This document shows, one piece after another, positions 52,601 to 60,939 of a stretch of 64,000 nucleotides of DNA. The number at the start of each line of letters is the position of its first letter. Within the stretch, counting starts at the first letter, position 1. A model generated the notes under the pieces. It saw only the letters and a list, made by a program, of their open reading frames with translations, was not told the origin of the DNA and ran no database searches. Source of the DNA: JAICMB01 sp963802915 (lineage in GTDB: Bacteria > Acidobacteriota > Terriglobia > Bryobacterales > Bryobacteraceae); contig CAWDKQ010000007.1 in the NCBI GenBank assembly GCA_963802915.1, positions 310,001 through 374,000 on the forward strand, in the 5' to 3' direction. A program made the translations under genes and the position numbers.

Positions 52601-55600
52601 CTCGTGACTCCCGCGCCCGCCGGCGGTTTGACCGTTACTTTGAGCAGCAGCGATAAGACCAAAGTCACGGTTACGAGCAGCGTCACGATAGCTGCCGGAG
52701 CGCTCACGCCCACCACACAACCGCAGATCACCGGTGTCAATCTCGGATCGGCGAACATTACCGCGAGCGCGCCTGGATACATTTCGGCCACTCAGCCGGT
52801 GTCTGTCAACGCAACAGTGAGCTACACTCCGGCGACGATTTCAGTTGCCGCAACTGCGACAACGAGCGTCACGCTGACGCTGTCGGCAGCGGCGCCCACT
52901 GGCGGCGTGACTGTCAATCTCAGCTCCAACAACCCCAGCATCGCGACGGTGCCAGCCACGGTCACTTTCGCGGCGGGATCTAAAACGGCGACGTTCGTCG
53001 TGACGGGAGTGGCCGCGGGCAGCGGCGCCATGATCGATGCGAGTCTGTCGCCGAATATCGTGGATACGTACGCCAACGTCACGGTGACGCCACCCGGGAC
53101 TATCGGGATGCCTTCGGGACTCTCGGTAGGACTCACGCAATCGGCATCGTTCCCCATCACACTATCGACCCCGGCTCCCACGGGCGGCGTGACTGTCAAT
53201 CTGGCAAGCAGCAACAGTTCGATCGTCTCAATCTCAACAGCCAGCGTTCAGATTGCCGCCGGCGCAACGGCTCCAACGACCCAGCCGCAGGTCACTGGCG
53301 TCAACGTAGGGACCGTGAATATAACCGCTTCAGCGCCCGGCTATACGACGGCCACACAATCCGTAAATGGAACCGCGACGGTGAACTTCGCGCTTTCGAG
53401 CGAGACGATTGGCTTAAATTCCACGCAGAACTTGACGTTGAACCTGTCGGCGAATGCCCCCACGGGCGGCTTGACTGTCAATCTCAGTTCCACTAACCCC
53501 GCCATCGCGAACGTTCCATCTACAGTGACTTTCACCGCAGGTACGAAGTCCGTGCTTGTGCCGGTAACGGGCATGGCTAATATCGGATCGGCAACGATTC
53601 AAGCCAGCGGCACAAACATCGCGGCTGCGACGACCGCTGTTACGGTCGCTCAACTGCCGTCGATCACGTTGCCGGCGAATCTCACGGTTTCCTTAAACAA
53701 AACCGCACCTCTCAGCATTACGCTACAGACGGCAGCTCCGTCTGGCGGAGTGACCGTAGCGCTCGTTAGCAGCAATACCTCCGCGGCCACGGTGTCTCCC
53801 GTGAATGTGTTTATCGCAGGCGGCGCAGTTTCTCCCGCCACGGCTCCTACTGTCACAGGCCTGAACTTCGCAAGTGTCAGCATTTCGGCAACGGCTACAG
53901 GCTATGCCGCGGCGTCCGTGCCGGTGTTGGTCAATACGACTGCGACGCTCTCACCGACTAGCGCGGCAATTATCGGAACGAATACGTCGACGTTCACTAT
54001 TACTCTTGGAGCGACGGCTCCGAGCGGTGGCATAGCAATTGGTCTGCTTTCGGGCGATCCGTCGGTGGCGACCGTGCCTGCGACGGTTAACGTCACGGGG
54101 ACTTCGGCCACCTTTGCGGTAACCGGCGTAGCGCCGGGAACCACGACAATCAGCGCATCGGCGCTGCCCTATATCAACAATGTGACGCCAGTGAACGTGA
54201 CCGTCAATCCGTTGGGCACCATCACGTTCCTTCCAGGATCGCCGGGGTTAACCCAAACCGCGCCGCTCTCGATTACGATATCGCCAGTAGCGCCGGCCGG
54301 CGGAGTGACAGTCACTCTCAAGAGCAGCAATACCTCGATCGCCACCGTGCCCGCGACGGTAACCATTCCGGCGGGGTCCAGTTCGCCGGCGACCAACCCG
54401 AATGTCACGGGAGTCAATCTCGGACAGGCGACACTCACGGCATCGGCGGCGAATTACACAGCGACGACGCAGCCCATCCAGGTGACGGCGACGTTGACGG
54501 CCTTTACTCCGAGCACTGCGACGATTTACGGAACGGGAACTCAGACTTATTCGCTGACCTTGTCCGGGACTGCTCCCACGGGCGGCGTGACTGTCAATCT
54601 GAATTCCAACACTCCTGGTGTAGCAACCGTGCCGGCCACCGTCACGATTCCAGCGGGTTCAAAGACGGCGACCTTCGTGGCGACGGGTGTGGCTGCCGGC
54701 CAAACTACGATCACCGCCGGATCGACTTATATTCCGACCGTGTCGGCGACTCTCACCGATGCGAATCCAGGGACTATTTCTATCGATCCCGTATCGGTAG
54801 GAAAAGGACAGGGCGCGCAGTTCCAGATATTCCTTTCGCCAGCGCCTCCTGTTAATACGACGGTCACGCTGAGCAGCAGCAACACGTCGATAGCCACCAT
54901 CTCGCCAACCAGCGTGACGGTTGTGGCGGGGTCGAACTTACCCCCGACCCAGCCGACCGTGACCGGCACGAATTTTGGAAGCGCGACAATCACGGCGTCC
55001 GCTTACGGCTATGTCACAGCCAGCCAAGTCGTTCCGGTGAGCGATAGCATCGCATTTTCGTCACCGACACTGACCATCAACGGAAGCGGCACACAAAACC
55101 TCACGCTGACACTGTCGGCTCCGGCCCCGGTCGGCGGTTTCGTGATCAATCTGAGCTCGAGCAACACCAGCATCGCCACGGTGCAATCGACCGTGACAAT
55201 CCCACAAGGCTCGACTTCAGTGAACGTTCCAGTGACCGCTGGTGGACAAAACTTCGGAACAACCACGATTACGGCCAGCCAGTCGCCGAACATCGCCGCT
55301 GCGACGGCGACCGTTACGGTGCAAAGCGCCGGAACCATCGTAGTGACGCCAGTGACGGTCGCTCTTGGCGCCCCGGCGGCGTTCAATGTGTTTCTGCCTG
55401 CCTCGGCTCCTTCCAGTGTGACCGTTACGCTGTCCAGCAGCAACACGTCCATGGCGACAATAAGTCCGACGAGCGTCACCATTCCAAGCGGGCAATTATC
55501 TCCCGCAACACAGCCGAAGGTGACCGCGTTGAACCTCGGATCCGCGAACATTACAGCTTCCGCGATCGGCTACGCCACCAATGTCCAGCCGGCTACTCTT

Positions 55601-58600
55601 ATGGCGAGTGTTAGCTACGCTCCCACGAGTCTGACCATCGTTGGCGGAGCAGGTACGGGTACCTTTACTCTGACGCTGTCGGGTACGGCCCCCACGGGAG
55701 GGCTGACCGTCAATCTCAGTTCAAGCGACACAACGATTGCGACCGTGCCGGCGACAGCAACTTTCGCCGTGGGTAGCAAAACCGCCACTGTAACGGTAAC
55801 CGGAGTTGCGGCGGGCACTGCAATAATTCACGCAAGCAACGACGCTGGGATCGCGGATACCACGGCGAGTGTGACCGTTACACCTCCTGGAACAATCACC
55901 TTGACGCCAAATGTCACGACCGGGCTCGCTCAAGCGCAGTCTCTCAGCCTGACCTTAAATCCGCCGGCGCCCACGGGCGGCACGAAGGTCACTCTGAGCA
56001 GCAGCAACACTTCCATAGCGACAGTTACTGGATCTACAACGGTGGCGGCAACCGGCACTACCGCAAACTATACGGTAACGGGGGGAAGCAGTTTCGGGAG
56101 CGCGACGATTACCGCTTCCGCTCAGGGATACGTCACGACCACGCAGGCTATCCAGGTTGCGGACACGATTTCGTTCTCCACCCCTACTTTGACTATTACA
56201 GGGCCGAAGACGGGAACTCTTACGCTGACTTTGTCCGCTAAAGCGCCGTCGGCCGGTTTAACCGTCAATCTGAGCTCCTCAAACACCAGCGTTGCTACCG
56301 TACCTGCCACCGCGACTTTTACATCCGGTTCGACCACGGCTAGCGTGATCGTTACGGGCTTGAACATCGGGTCGACAACGATCACTGCCAGTCAGCTACC
56401 GAACGTACCGGCCACAACGGCCGCGGTGACAGTCCTGACAGGTGGAAACTTCGTCATGCCGGGTGTGCCTTCCGTACTGCTAGGAGGGACGGCAAACTAC
56501 CAGGTGAGTATTCCGATCACAGCGCCCACAGGAGGCGTGACCGTTACACTCACCAGCAGCAATCCGGCCGTCGTGAGCGTTCCGGCAAGCTTTGTCATCC
56601 CGGCGGGTGCCACGACGGCTTCGGTTCCGCCTAAGATTACCGGCGTCGGCATTGGATCGGCCACCATAACCGCATCCGCACCGGGATTCACCACCACCAC
56701 GTCTCAAGCCATCTCCGGGAATACGACCGTGACTCTGACCTCGACCCTGTCGATCACAGGGCCGAAGACGGCGAACATCACAGCCACGCTCGCACAACCC
56801 GCGCCGGCCGGCGGTCTCACCATCAATGTGAGTTCGAGCAACACATTGGTGGCCACGGTACCCGCGACGGTAACGTTCAACGCGAGTTCCAACACCGCTT
56901 TAATACCTGTCACGGCGACCGGGGCTGGCAGCGCCACCATCAGCGCGAGTCTCTTACCTAATATTCCAAGTGCTACCAGCACCGTGACCGTTATTAGCCA
57001 AGGATTGATTGTGATTCCGTCGAACGTATCCGTTCAGATGGGCCAATCGAGCAGTTACAACGTGAGCTTGCAAGCGGCAGCGCCCACCGGCGGCATCAAC
57101 GTGAACCTTTCCAGCAGCGATCCGACGAAGGTGACCATCAGTCCGTCCAGCGTCTTTATCGCCGCCGGAGCGACAACTCCCGCAACGCAGCCTCAGATAA
57201 CAGGAGCCAACATCGGTTCGGTCACCATCACGGCTTCTTCGCCGGTGTATACCTCGGCCAACCAGACCGTGTCGGTGGACACGACGGTGGTGCCTTCGCC
57301 GACCAATATATCCATCACCGGTATCGGCTCGCAGAATCTGACGCTGACCTTGCCCCTTAACGCGCCTGCAGCGGGCGTGACGATTAATCTCAGCTCCAGC
57401 AACACGAGCGTTGCCACCGTGCCTGCGACAGCCACGATCCCGGGAGGATCGAATAGCGTGACGGTACCGGTGAACAGCGTGAATATCGGAACCGCCGTGA
57501 TCACTGCAGGTGTCACAGTCGGTAGCAACACGTACATTCCGGCTGTCACGGCAAACGTTACGGTGCTGAGCGCCGGGACTTTCAGCCTTGGACCGGCTAT
57601 ATCGGTTATGGACGGCCAATCGGGAACGCTTGCAGTGTCGGTTTCGCCAGCCGCCACAAACGGTGTGACGGTATACCTTGCCAGCAGCAACACCAGCATG
57701 GCAACGGTGACTCCGGCATCCGTATTTATCCCAGCCGGAGCAACGACGCCGACGACTCAGCCGCAAGTCAACGCCATCAATGTCGGATCTGTGACCATCA
57801 CTGCTACAGCGCCGGGATTTACCGCAGCCACGCCAATAGCAGCCACGCTGACCAACACCGTCAGCTTCCCATCCGGACTTACCACTATCCAGATACCGGC
57901 GAAGTCTACGCAGTTGATCCAGAACATTACTCTCACGCTGGGTGTGGCAGTGCCGACTGCTCTGTCGGTAAACCTGTCTTCCAGCAACCCAAACGTCGCT
58001 TCGGTCGCGACTACAGTGACATTCCCGGCCAATACGACCTCCGTGCAGGTGCCCGTGACAGGCATTGCCGGAACGGGTGGCACGGTAACAATCCAAGCGA
58101 GTAAGAGCCCGTACATTGCGGCTGCCACGGCAAACGTCTATGTGAAGAACCCGCCGCTTGGGACCCTGACCATCGCTCCCGTATCCGTAGGTCAGGGCCT
58201 TGAGCAGCAGATTTTCATTAATCTTTCGACGCCGCAGTCGACCGACGTGGACGTCCAAATCCTGAGCAGCGATCCGACCAAGATGCTGCTGGCGGGACGC
58301 GTCGGCGACCCCGGTTCGCCCTCAATCATGGCCAGCATTGCGGCAGGGACCACATCGGCAGGAGGCATCTACGTCCAGGGACTCGTGCCGAGCGGCACTG
58401 TGTCGGTCTACACGCAGACTACGAATTACGTAGACGCGAATGCCACGGTGACCTTGCAGCCTTCGGGCTTCGTTTTATCCGGTCCGAACGGGATCGGTAA
58501 TTCGAGCATGATCGTATTCCAGGGTAGTCAAACGCCGCTGACGGTATCGTCAGCGATGCTTGATTCGTCGTTCAAATTTGTCGCGGTCCAGCCCGTCGCC

Positions 58601-60151
58601 AACGGTGTTAATCCCTCAGTCAACGTAACGAGCACCAACACGTCCATTGGTACGATCGCGACATCGCCGCTGACATTCGGAGCAGGTGTCAGCACGGCAA
58701 CGACAATGTTCAATGCCGCCAGCACGGGGTCTTCCAGCTCCGCGAGCGTCACTGTGAATGTCGGCCCGGCGGCCGGCTTCAGCACACCCGCTAACGACAC
58801 AAGCCTGACCGCGACCGTTGACGCGGCGAGTATGACCGCAGGGAACGTGACGGTGGGGAACGGGCTGGAGGCGACAGCGCAGGTCACTCTGAATGGCGTT
58901 GCTCCAGCCGCGACCGTAGTAACCATCAGTAGTACCTCGAACTCGGTCAAGTTCTCGACCACGAGTAACGGAACAGGAGCTTCGTCGATTCAGCTCACAA
59001 TTCCGACGGGCTACTCGTACACCGCTCCCTTTTACATATATGGCCTTGCCAATAGTGGATCCGCGCAGTACACGGCGGACGCGACGGCTTATGGGTTTGG
59101 CAAGACCACAGGTACAATCACCTTCCAGCCGTCCGGAATCGTGATGCAAGGGCCGCTTGGTTTGGGAGCGACTGCTTTCTCGACTCCGATTAACAGCACG
59201 CAGGGGATTAGCGTTTATTCGGCGATGCTGAATTCGAGCGGCGGGTACGTGGCGCAGCAGCCGGTGGCGGGCCCGAATGGCGTCTCGGTGAACCTGTCCA
59301 GTTCCAATCATACGGTTGGTACGATCGATACGTCGGTGACGATCGCGGGAGGCACCTCGAGCGCGTCGGCTACTTTTAACGCTCTCGCGGCCGGGACCAC
59401 TTCTCTTACACTGACGGAGCCGGGCGCGCCGTTCAGCACGCCGAGCGCGGACACACAGATCAATGCCACCGTTGCTGCTCCATCCGTGTCGATTACGACT
59501 GGTGTGAAGGTCGGGAATCAGCTTGCAGCTCAGGGCACGGTGAGCTTGAGCCAGGCACCCACAGGCAGCACTACGGTTACGTTGACGATTGGGGCCAACA
59601 GCAACATCCTGTTGGCGGTCCACCCCACCGACGCCGGGTCGGCTTCTATCCAAGTCCCGATTTCGGCTGGCAACACCACCGCCAATTACTATATTTATGG
59701 CCTCTCCAATAGCGGCACGGCGACATACTCGGCAACAGCGTCCGGCTACAGCGGCGCGAATGCTAGTGTGACGCTGGCGCCGTCTGGAGTGGTGCTCGCG
59801 GGACCGAGCGGACTGGGACTGCTCGGCTTTACGACATCGGTTGGTTCGCCCGTGACGCTTACGGTTTATACGGGTGCTCTCGATGTGTCTAACTCAAACC
59901 ATTTCCTGGTACAGGAACAGCTTGCCGGCTTCGTTACGGGTGTATCGGTGACACTTAACGATAGCAGCGGCGGAGCGTATGGCTCGTTCACGCCGGACCC
60001 CGTATCGATCGCGGCGGGGGCCAGCAGCAACACGATTACGTTTAATCCAACAGTGGACAGCGGCGGGACCTTCTTCCTGTCGATCACCACGCCGAACGGG
60101 TTCACGACCTCGGGCAACGACACTAGCCTGCAAGCGTCGGTAAACAACTAA
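49661..60151 (+). CDS. Giant secreted repeat protein with PKD-like, Ig-like and triplicated C-terminal modules
   Basis: 3496 residues from ATG 49661 (upstream TTG 49631 lacks support). A signal peptide (MRYVYLSALVAFLVSIPSVS) is followed by a 100-residue N-terminal domain; five PKD/K319L-like domains (about 125-585) with VANAGPNQTV...LDGSGSSDADHDPLTYSW-type cores; about 24 Ig-like units (about 590-2840) of NLSSSNTSIATVPATVTIPAG type; and three copies of a 220-residue C-terminal module (about 2845-3496). I see no Cys. No LPXTG, PEP-CTERM or T9SS tail is visible. Composition is Thr/Ser/Ala/Val/Gly. Likely a surface or matrix adhesin; export route unknown. Confidence 0.88.
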   Translation: MRYVYLSALVAFLVSIPSVSNGQNATQSITNYQLVSEERISSTLSNLTYRADLINPGAAGAAVTATVRSVSPNVSIVPGHGNLHFSPAPANSSVGSSNAFTLLVKAGTTFDPSDLVWSFTAPVANAGPGQTASIGSKITVDGSGSTNPSGFGTLHYSWAFASLPAGSNARLENATSAMPSFVVDVPGNYTLTLTVENGRDTDSDSITISTTNTPPVADAGFNQTLAVGTTVVLDGSGSSDVDGNALTHSWTLVTKPAGSNATLSGATTVSPTFVIDKPGMYVAQLVVNDGVVDSTPSAVAITTQNTPPVANAGAAQVVTAGALVQLNGAGSTDVDGNPLTYSWNLITLPNGSQAALSNPAAVNPTFTADVAGTYVAQLTVNDGFVNGTPATVAITTNSVQAPTANAGPNQTVTHNSTVALSGSGIDPQGLPLSYQLALITKPAGSNAALSNTGIANPTFAADRPGTYVVQLIANNGVLSSPPATVTITTTNTPPVANAGPMQNVRVGANVQLDGSGSSDADHDPLTTSWSLLSRPDGSTATLFSPTGKSPMFVADIAGTYVVQLIVNDGYTNSKPTTVTINASAAPAITLLPNRLNLGRAHGTLTVGLSAPAGEGGQVVNLSVSDSSIASVPESVTIPQGSTGVNITVPRGTRSGSATVTASAASFLSGTAKVNAVGSNEIILPANIAVAPGQKVAFPVTLSSAPASSVFVTLAVSDTTKLTISSTSIIFAAGSTTPSSTPQITGVALGSATITASATNFATVTDTIQVAPNISFSPATLSVPGFVNKNLNLVLSSAAPAGGQVINLSSSNPSVASVPATVTIAANTTTVSVPVTGIGFGTATIDANALPTLLDTYATVNVVSAGTVNVPASASVGNLQTVAFPISLSTAAPTGGVTVSLSSSDTTTLTISPATVTIPAGSTSPAAQPTITGVVVGSATITASAPGYTTSSLLVPVNNVQIGLPSSASVGLGTSTAFPVTLVTPAPAGGLTVTLSSSDKTKVTVTSSVTIAAGALTPTTQPQITGVNLGSANITASAPGYISATQPVSVNATVSYTPATISVAATATTSVTLTLSAAAPTGGVTVNLSSNNPSIATVPATVTFAAGSKTATFVVTGVAAGSGAMIDASLSPNIVDTYANVTVTPPGTIGMPSGLSVGLTQSASFPITLSTPAPTGGVTVNLASSNSSIVSISTASVQIAAGATAPTTQPQVTGVNVGTVNITASAPGYTTATQSVNGTATVNFALSSETIGLNSTQNLTLNLSANAPTGGLTVNLSSTNPAIANVPSTVTFTAGTKSVLVPVTGMANIGSATIQASGTNIAAATTAVTVAQLPSITLPANLTVSLNKTAPLSITLQTAAPSGGVTVALVSSNTSAATVSPVNVFIAGGAVSPATAPTVTGLNFASVSISATATGYAAASVPVLVNTTATLSPTSAAIIGTNTSTFTITLGATAPSGGIAIGLLSGDPSVATVPATVNVTGTSATFAVTGVAPGTTTISASALPYINNVTPVNVTVNPLGTITFLPGSPGLTQTAPLSITISPVAPAGGVTVTLKSSNTSIATVPATVTIPAGSSSPATNPNVTGVNLGQATLTASAANYTATTQPIQVTATLTAFTPSTATIYGTGTQTYSLTLSGTAPTGGVTVNLNSNTPGVATVPATVTIPAGSKTATFVATGVAAGQTTITAGSTYIPTVSATLTDANPGTISIDPVSVGKGQGAQFQIFLSPAPPVNTTVTLSSSNTSIATISPTSVTVVAGSNLPPTQPTVTGTNFGSATITASAYGYVTASQVVPVSDSIAFSSPTLTINGSGTQNLTLTLSAPAPVGGFVINLSSSNTSIATVQSTVTIPQGSTSVNVPVTAGGQNFGTTTITASQSPNIAAATATVTVQSAGTIVVTPVTVALGAPAAFNVFLPASAPSSVTVTLSSSNTSMATISPTSVTIPSGQLSPATQPKVTALNLGSANITASAIGYATNVQPATLMASVSYAPTSLTIVGGAGTGTFTLTLSGTAPTGGLTVNLSSSDTTIATVPATATFAVGSKTATVTVTGVAAGTAIIHASNDAGIADTTASVTVTPPGTITLTPNVTTGLAQAQSLSLTLNPPAPTGGTKVTLSSSNTSIATVTGSTTVAATGTTANYTVTGGSSFGSATITASAQGYVTTTQAIQVADTISFSTPTLTITGPKTGTLTLTLSAKAPSAGLTVNLSSSNTSVATVPATATFTSGSTTASVIVTGLNIGSTTITASQLPNVPATTAAVTVLTGGNFVMPGVPSVLLGGTANYQVSIPITAPTGGVTVTLTSSNPAVVSVPASFVIPAGATTASVPPKITGVGIGSATITASAPGFTTTTSQAISGNTTVTLTSTLSITGPKTANITATLAQPAPAGGLTINVSSSNTLVATVPATVTFNASSNTALIPVTATGAGSATISASLLPNIPSATSTVTVISQGLIVIPSNVSVQMGQSSSYNVSLQAAAPTGGINVNLSSSDPTKVTISPSSVFIAAGATTPATQPQITGANIGSVTITASSPVYTSANQTVSVDTTVVPSPTNISITGIGSQNLTLTLPLNAPAAGVTINLSSSNTSVATVPATATIPGGSNSVTVPVNSVNIGTAVITAGVTVGSNTYIPAVTANVTVLSAGTFSLGPAISVMDGQSGTLAVSVSPAATNGVTVYLASSNTSMATVTPASVFIPAGATTPTTQPQVNAINVGSVTITATAPGFTAATPIAATLTNTVSFPSGLTTIQIPAKSTQLIQNITLTLGVAVPTALSVNLSSSNPNVASVATTVTFPANTTSVQVPVTGIAGTGGTVTIQASKSPYIAAATANVYVKNPPLGTLTIAPVSVGQGLEQQIFINLSTPQSTDVDVQILSSDPTKMLLAGRVGDPGSPSIMASIAAGTTSAGGIYVQGLVPSGTVSVYTQTTNYVDANATVTLQPSGFVLSGPNGIGNSSMIVFQGSQTPLTVSSAMLDSSFKFVAVQPVANGVNPSVNVTSTNTSIGTIATSPLTFGAGVSTATTMFNAASTGSSSSASVTVNVGPAAGFSTPANDTSLTATVDAASMTAGNVTVGNGLEATAQVTLNGVAPAATVVTISSTSNSVKFSTTSNGTGASSIQLTIPTGYSYTAPFYIYGLANSGSAQYTADATAYGFGKTTGTITFQPSGIVMQGPLGLGATAFSTPINSTQGISVYSAMLNSSGGYVAQQPVAGPNGVSVNLSSSNHTVGTIDTSVTIAGGTSSASATFNALAAGTTSLTLTEPGAPFSTPSADTQINATVAAPSVSITTGVKVGNQLAAQGTVSLSQAPTGSTTVTLTIGANSNILLAVHPTDAGSASIQVPISAGNTTANYYIYGLSNSGTATYSATASGYSGANASVTLAPSGVVLAGPSGLGLLGFTTSVGSPVTLTVYTGALDVSNSNHFLVQEQLAGFVTGVSVTLNDSSGGAYGSFTPDPVSIAAGASSNTITFNPTVDSGGTFFLSITTPNGFTTSGNDTSLQASVNN
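50030..51413 (+). repeat. Five tandem PKD/K319L-like domain repeats
   Basis: Each unit of about 90 residues starts with AxAG(P/F)xQTV, passes through LDGSGSSDxDGxPLTYSWxL and NPTFxADxPGTYVxQLxVNDG and ends SxPxTVxITTxNTPP. The fourth unit is shorter in the SGSG loop (SGSGIDPQG). PKD-like folds mediate binding or spacing in surface proteins. Confidence 0.8.
51420..58180 (+). repeat. About 24 tandem Ig-like units in two alternating types
   Basis: Type A reads NLSSSNTSVATVPATVTF-(A)GS-TA-VPVTG and type B reads TLSSSNTSIATISPTSVTIPAGxxxPxTQPxITGVNxGSATITASAPGY. They alternate almost strictly through the array, with one B-B step near 52.3-52.7 kb. DNA copies are partly conserved: a 29-base stretch around 53174 recurs at 54573, and near-identical copies occur elsewhere. 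Confidence 0.78.
58180..60148 (+). repeat. Three-copy C-terminal module of the giant protein
   Basis: Copies start near 58188, 58853 and 59510, about 660 bases apart. Each has VGxxLxxQxxxxLS..., a YIYGLANSGxAxYxA-like strand (copy 1 has IYVQGLVPSG), a PSGxVLxGPxGLG turn and a closing FSTPxxDTxLxATV segment. Their spacing and conservation suggest a distinct anchoring or binding module. Confidence 0.75.
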
Positions 60152-60202
60152 TGGATGTAGAGTTAGGGGGTGCGCGTCGAAAACGGCGCATCCCCTGACT
60201 GC

Positions 60203-60499
60203 TTACTTCTTCTGACCTTCCGGGAGGATGAAGCTCGTCTCGCCAGGACGCAGCAGCTTTAGCCGTTTTCGAATCTCCAGCTCCTGCTCATTGGGATCGT
60301 TCTTGAGGCGCTCGATGCGTTCCTTCTTGTACTGGTTGTCGCGCTGGAGATTGGCATTCTCGACCTCGAGCTGCCGGATCTCGCTCCATTTCTGTTGCAG
60401 TGCAGGGAATCCCTGAGGTCCCCGCAAGGCCAGGTAACCATAGACAGCCATGATTGCAAGGACTGCGGAATACGCGGTGCGGCGAACTGCTGTGTTCAT
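60203..60499 (-). CDS. FtsB/DivIC-family septum protein
   Basis: 98 residues. A short cytoplasmic start, one membrane helix (AYSAVLAIMAVYGYLAL, about 9-25) and a coiled coil (KWSEIRQLEVENANLQRDNQYKKERIERLKNDPNEQELEIRKRL) followed by a RPGETSFILPE end, which is the DivIC/FtsB signature. These proteins join FtsL and FtsQ in the divisome. Length and layout match the family. Confidence 0.85.
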   Translation of the reverse strand: MNTAVRRTAYSAVLAIMAVYGYLALRGPQGFPALQQKWSEIRQLEVENANLQRDNQYKKERIERLKNDPNEQELEIRKRLKLLRPGETSFILPEGQKK

Positions 60500-60606
60500 G
60501 TGCGAAAACCAACCCTACTATTTGTTTATAATCCGAATTTGCGGAAAGATCCAGCGATGGGATGAAAAAAACGTAAGTTCCCGGTTTTGTTTCAGGGTAT
60601 GTTTCA

Positions 60607-60939
60607 ATGACGGATAAGATTGTAATCCTCTGTACTTGCTCGTCCGCCGACGAGGCGCGCCGCATCGCGGCCGAGTTGATTGAGCGGCGGCTCGCGGCCT
60701 GCGTAAGCCTGATGCCGCCGGTGCGCAGCGTCTATCATTGGAAAGGCGCCGTCGAAGAATCTGAAGAGATACTCATGATCATCAAGTCCGCTCGACCCCT
60801 GTTCGAGCCATTGCGGGCAACGATCGCCCGTCTGCACTCCTACGAAGTTCCCGAGATTATCGCGCTTCCGATCGTGGAAGGCTCCGAATCGTACCTGGCC
60901 TGGATGGATCGCGAGTTGACACCGCCGGTGCAAGAATGA
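60607..60939 (+). CDS. cutA: CutA-family divalent-cation tolerance protein
   Basis: 110 residues. IVILCTCSSADEARRIAAELIERRLAACVSLMPPVRSVYHWKGAVEESEEILMIIKSA and a final YEVPEIIALPIVEGSESYLAWM match the trimeric PII-like CutA fold. The role in metal tolerance is debated. Its TGA overlaps the MFS gene's ATG. Confidence 0.93.
   Translation: MTDKIVILCTCSSADEARRIAAELIERRLAACVSLMPPVRSVYHWKGAVEESEEILMIIKSARPLFEPLRATIARLHSYEVPEIIALPIVEGSESYLAWMDRELTPPVQE

Noticed and set aside
51420..58180. Tandem repeats as a CRISPR array
   Set aside because: The repeats are coding, of protein-domain size, and lack the uniform repeat-spacer pattern of CRISPR.
56954..58258. 434-residue minus-strand open frame under the giant gene
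   Set aside because: It is a shadow of the repetitive sense coding sequence; composition is Arg/Gly/His-rich and has no domain or ribosome site. Many similar antisense frames occur along 50-60 kb.
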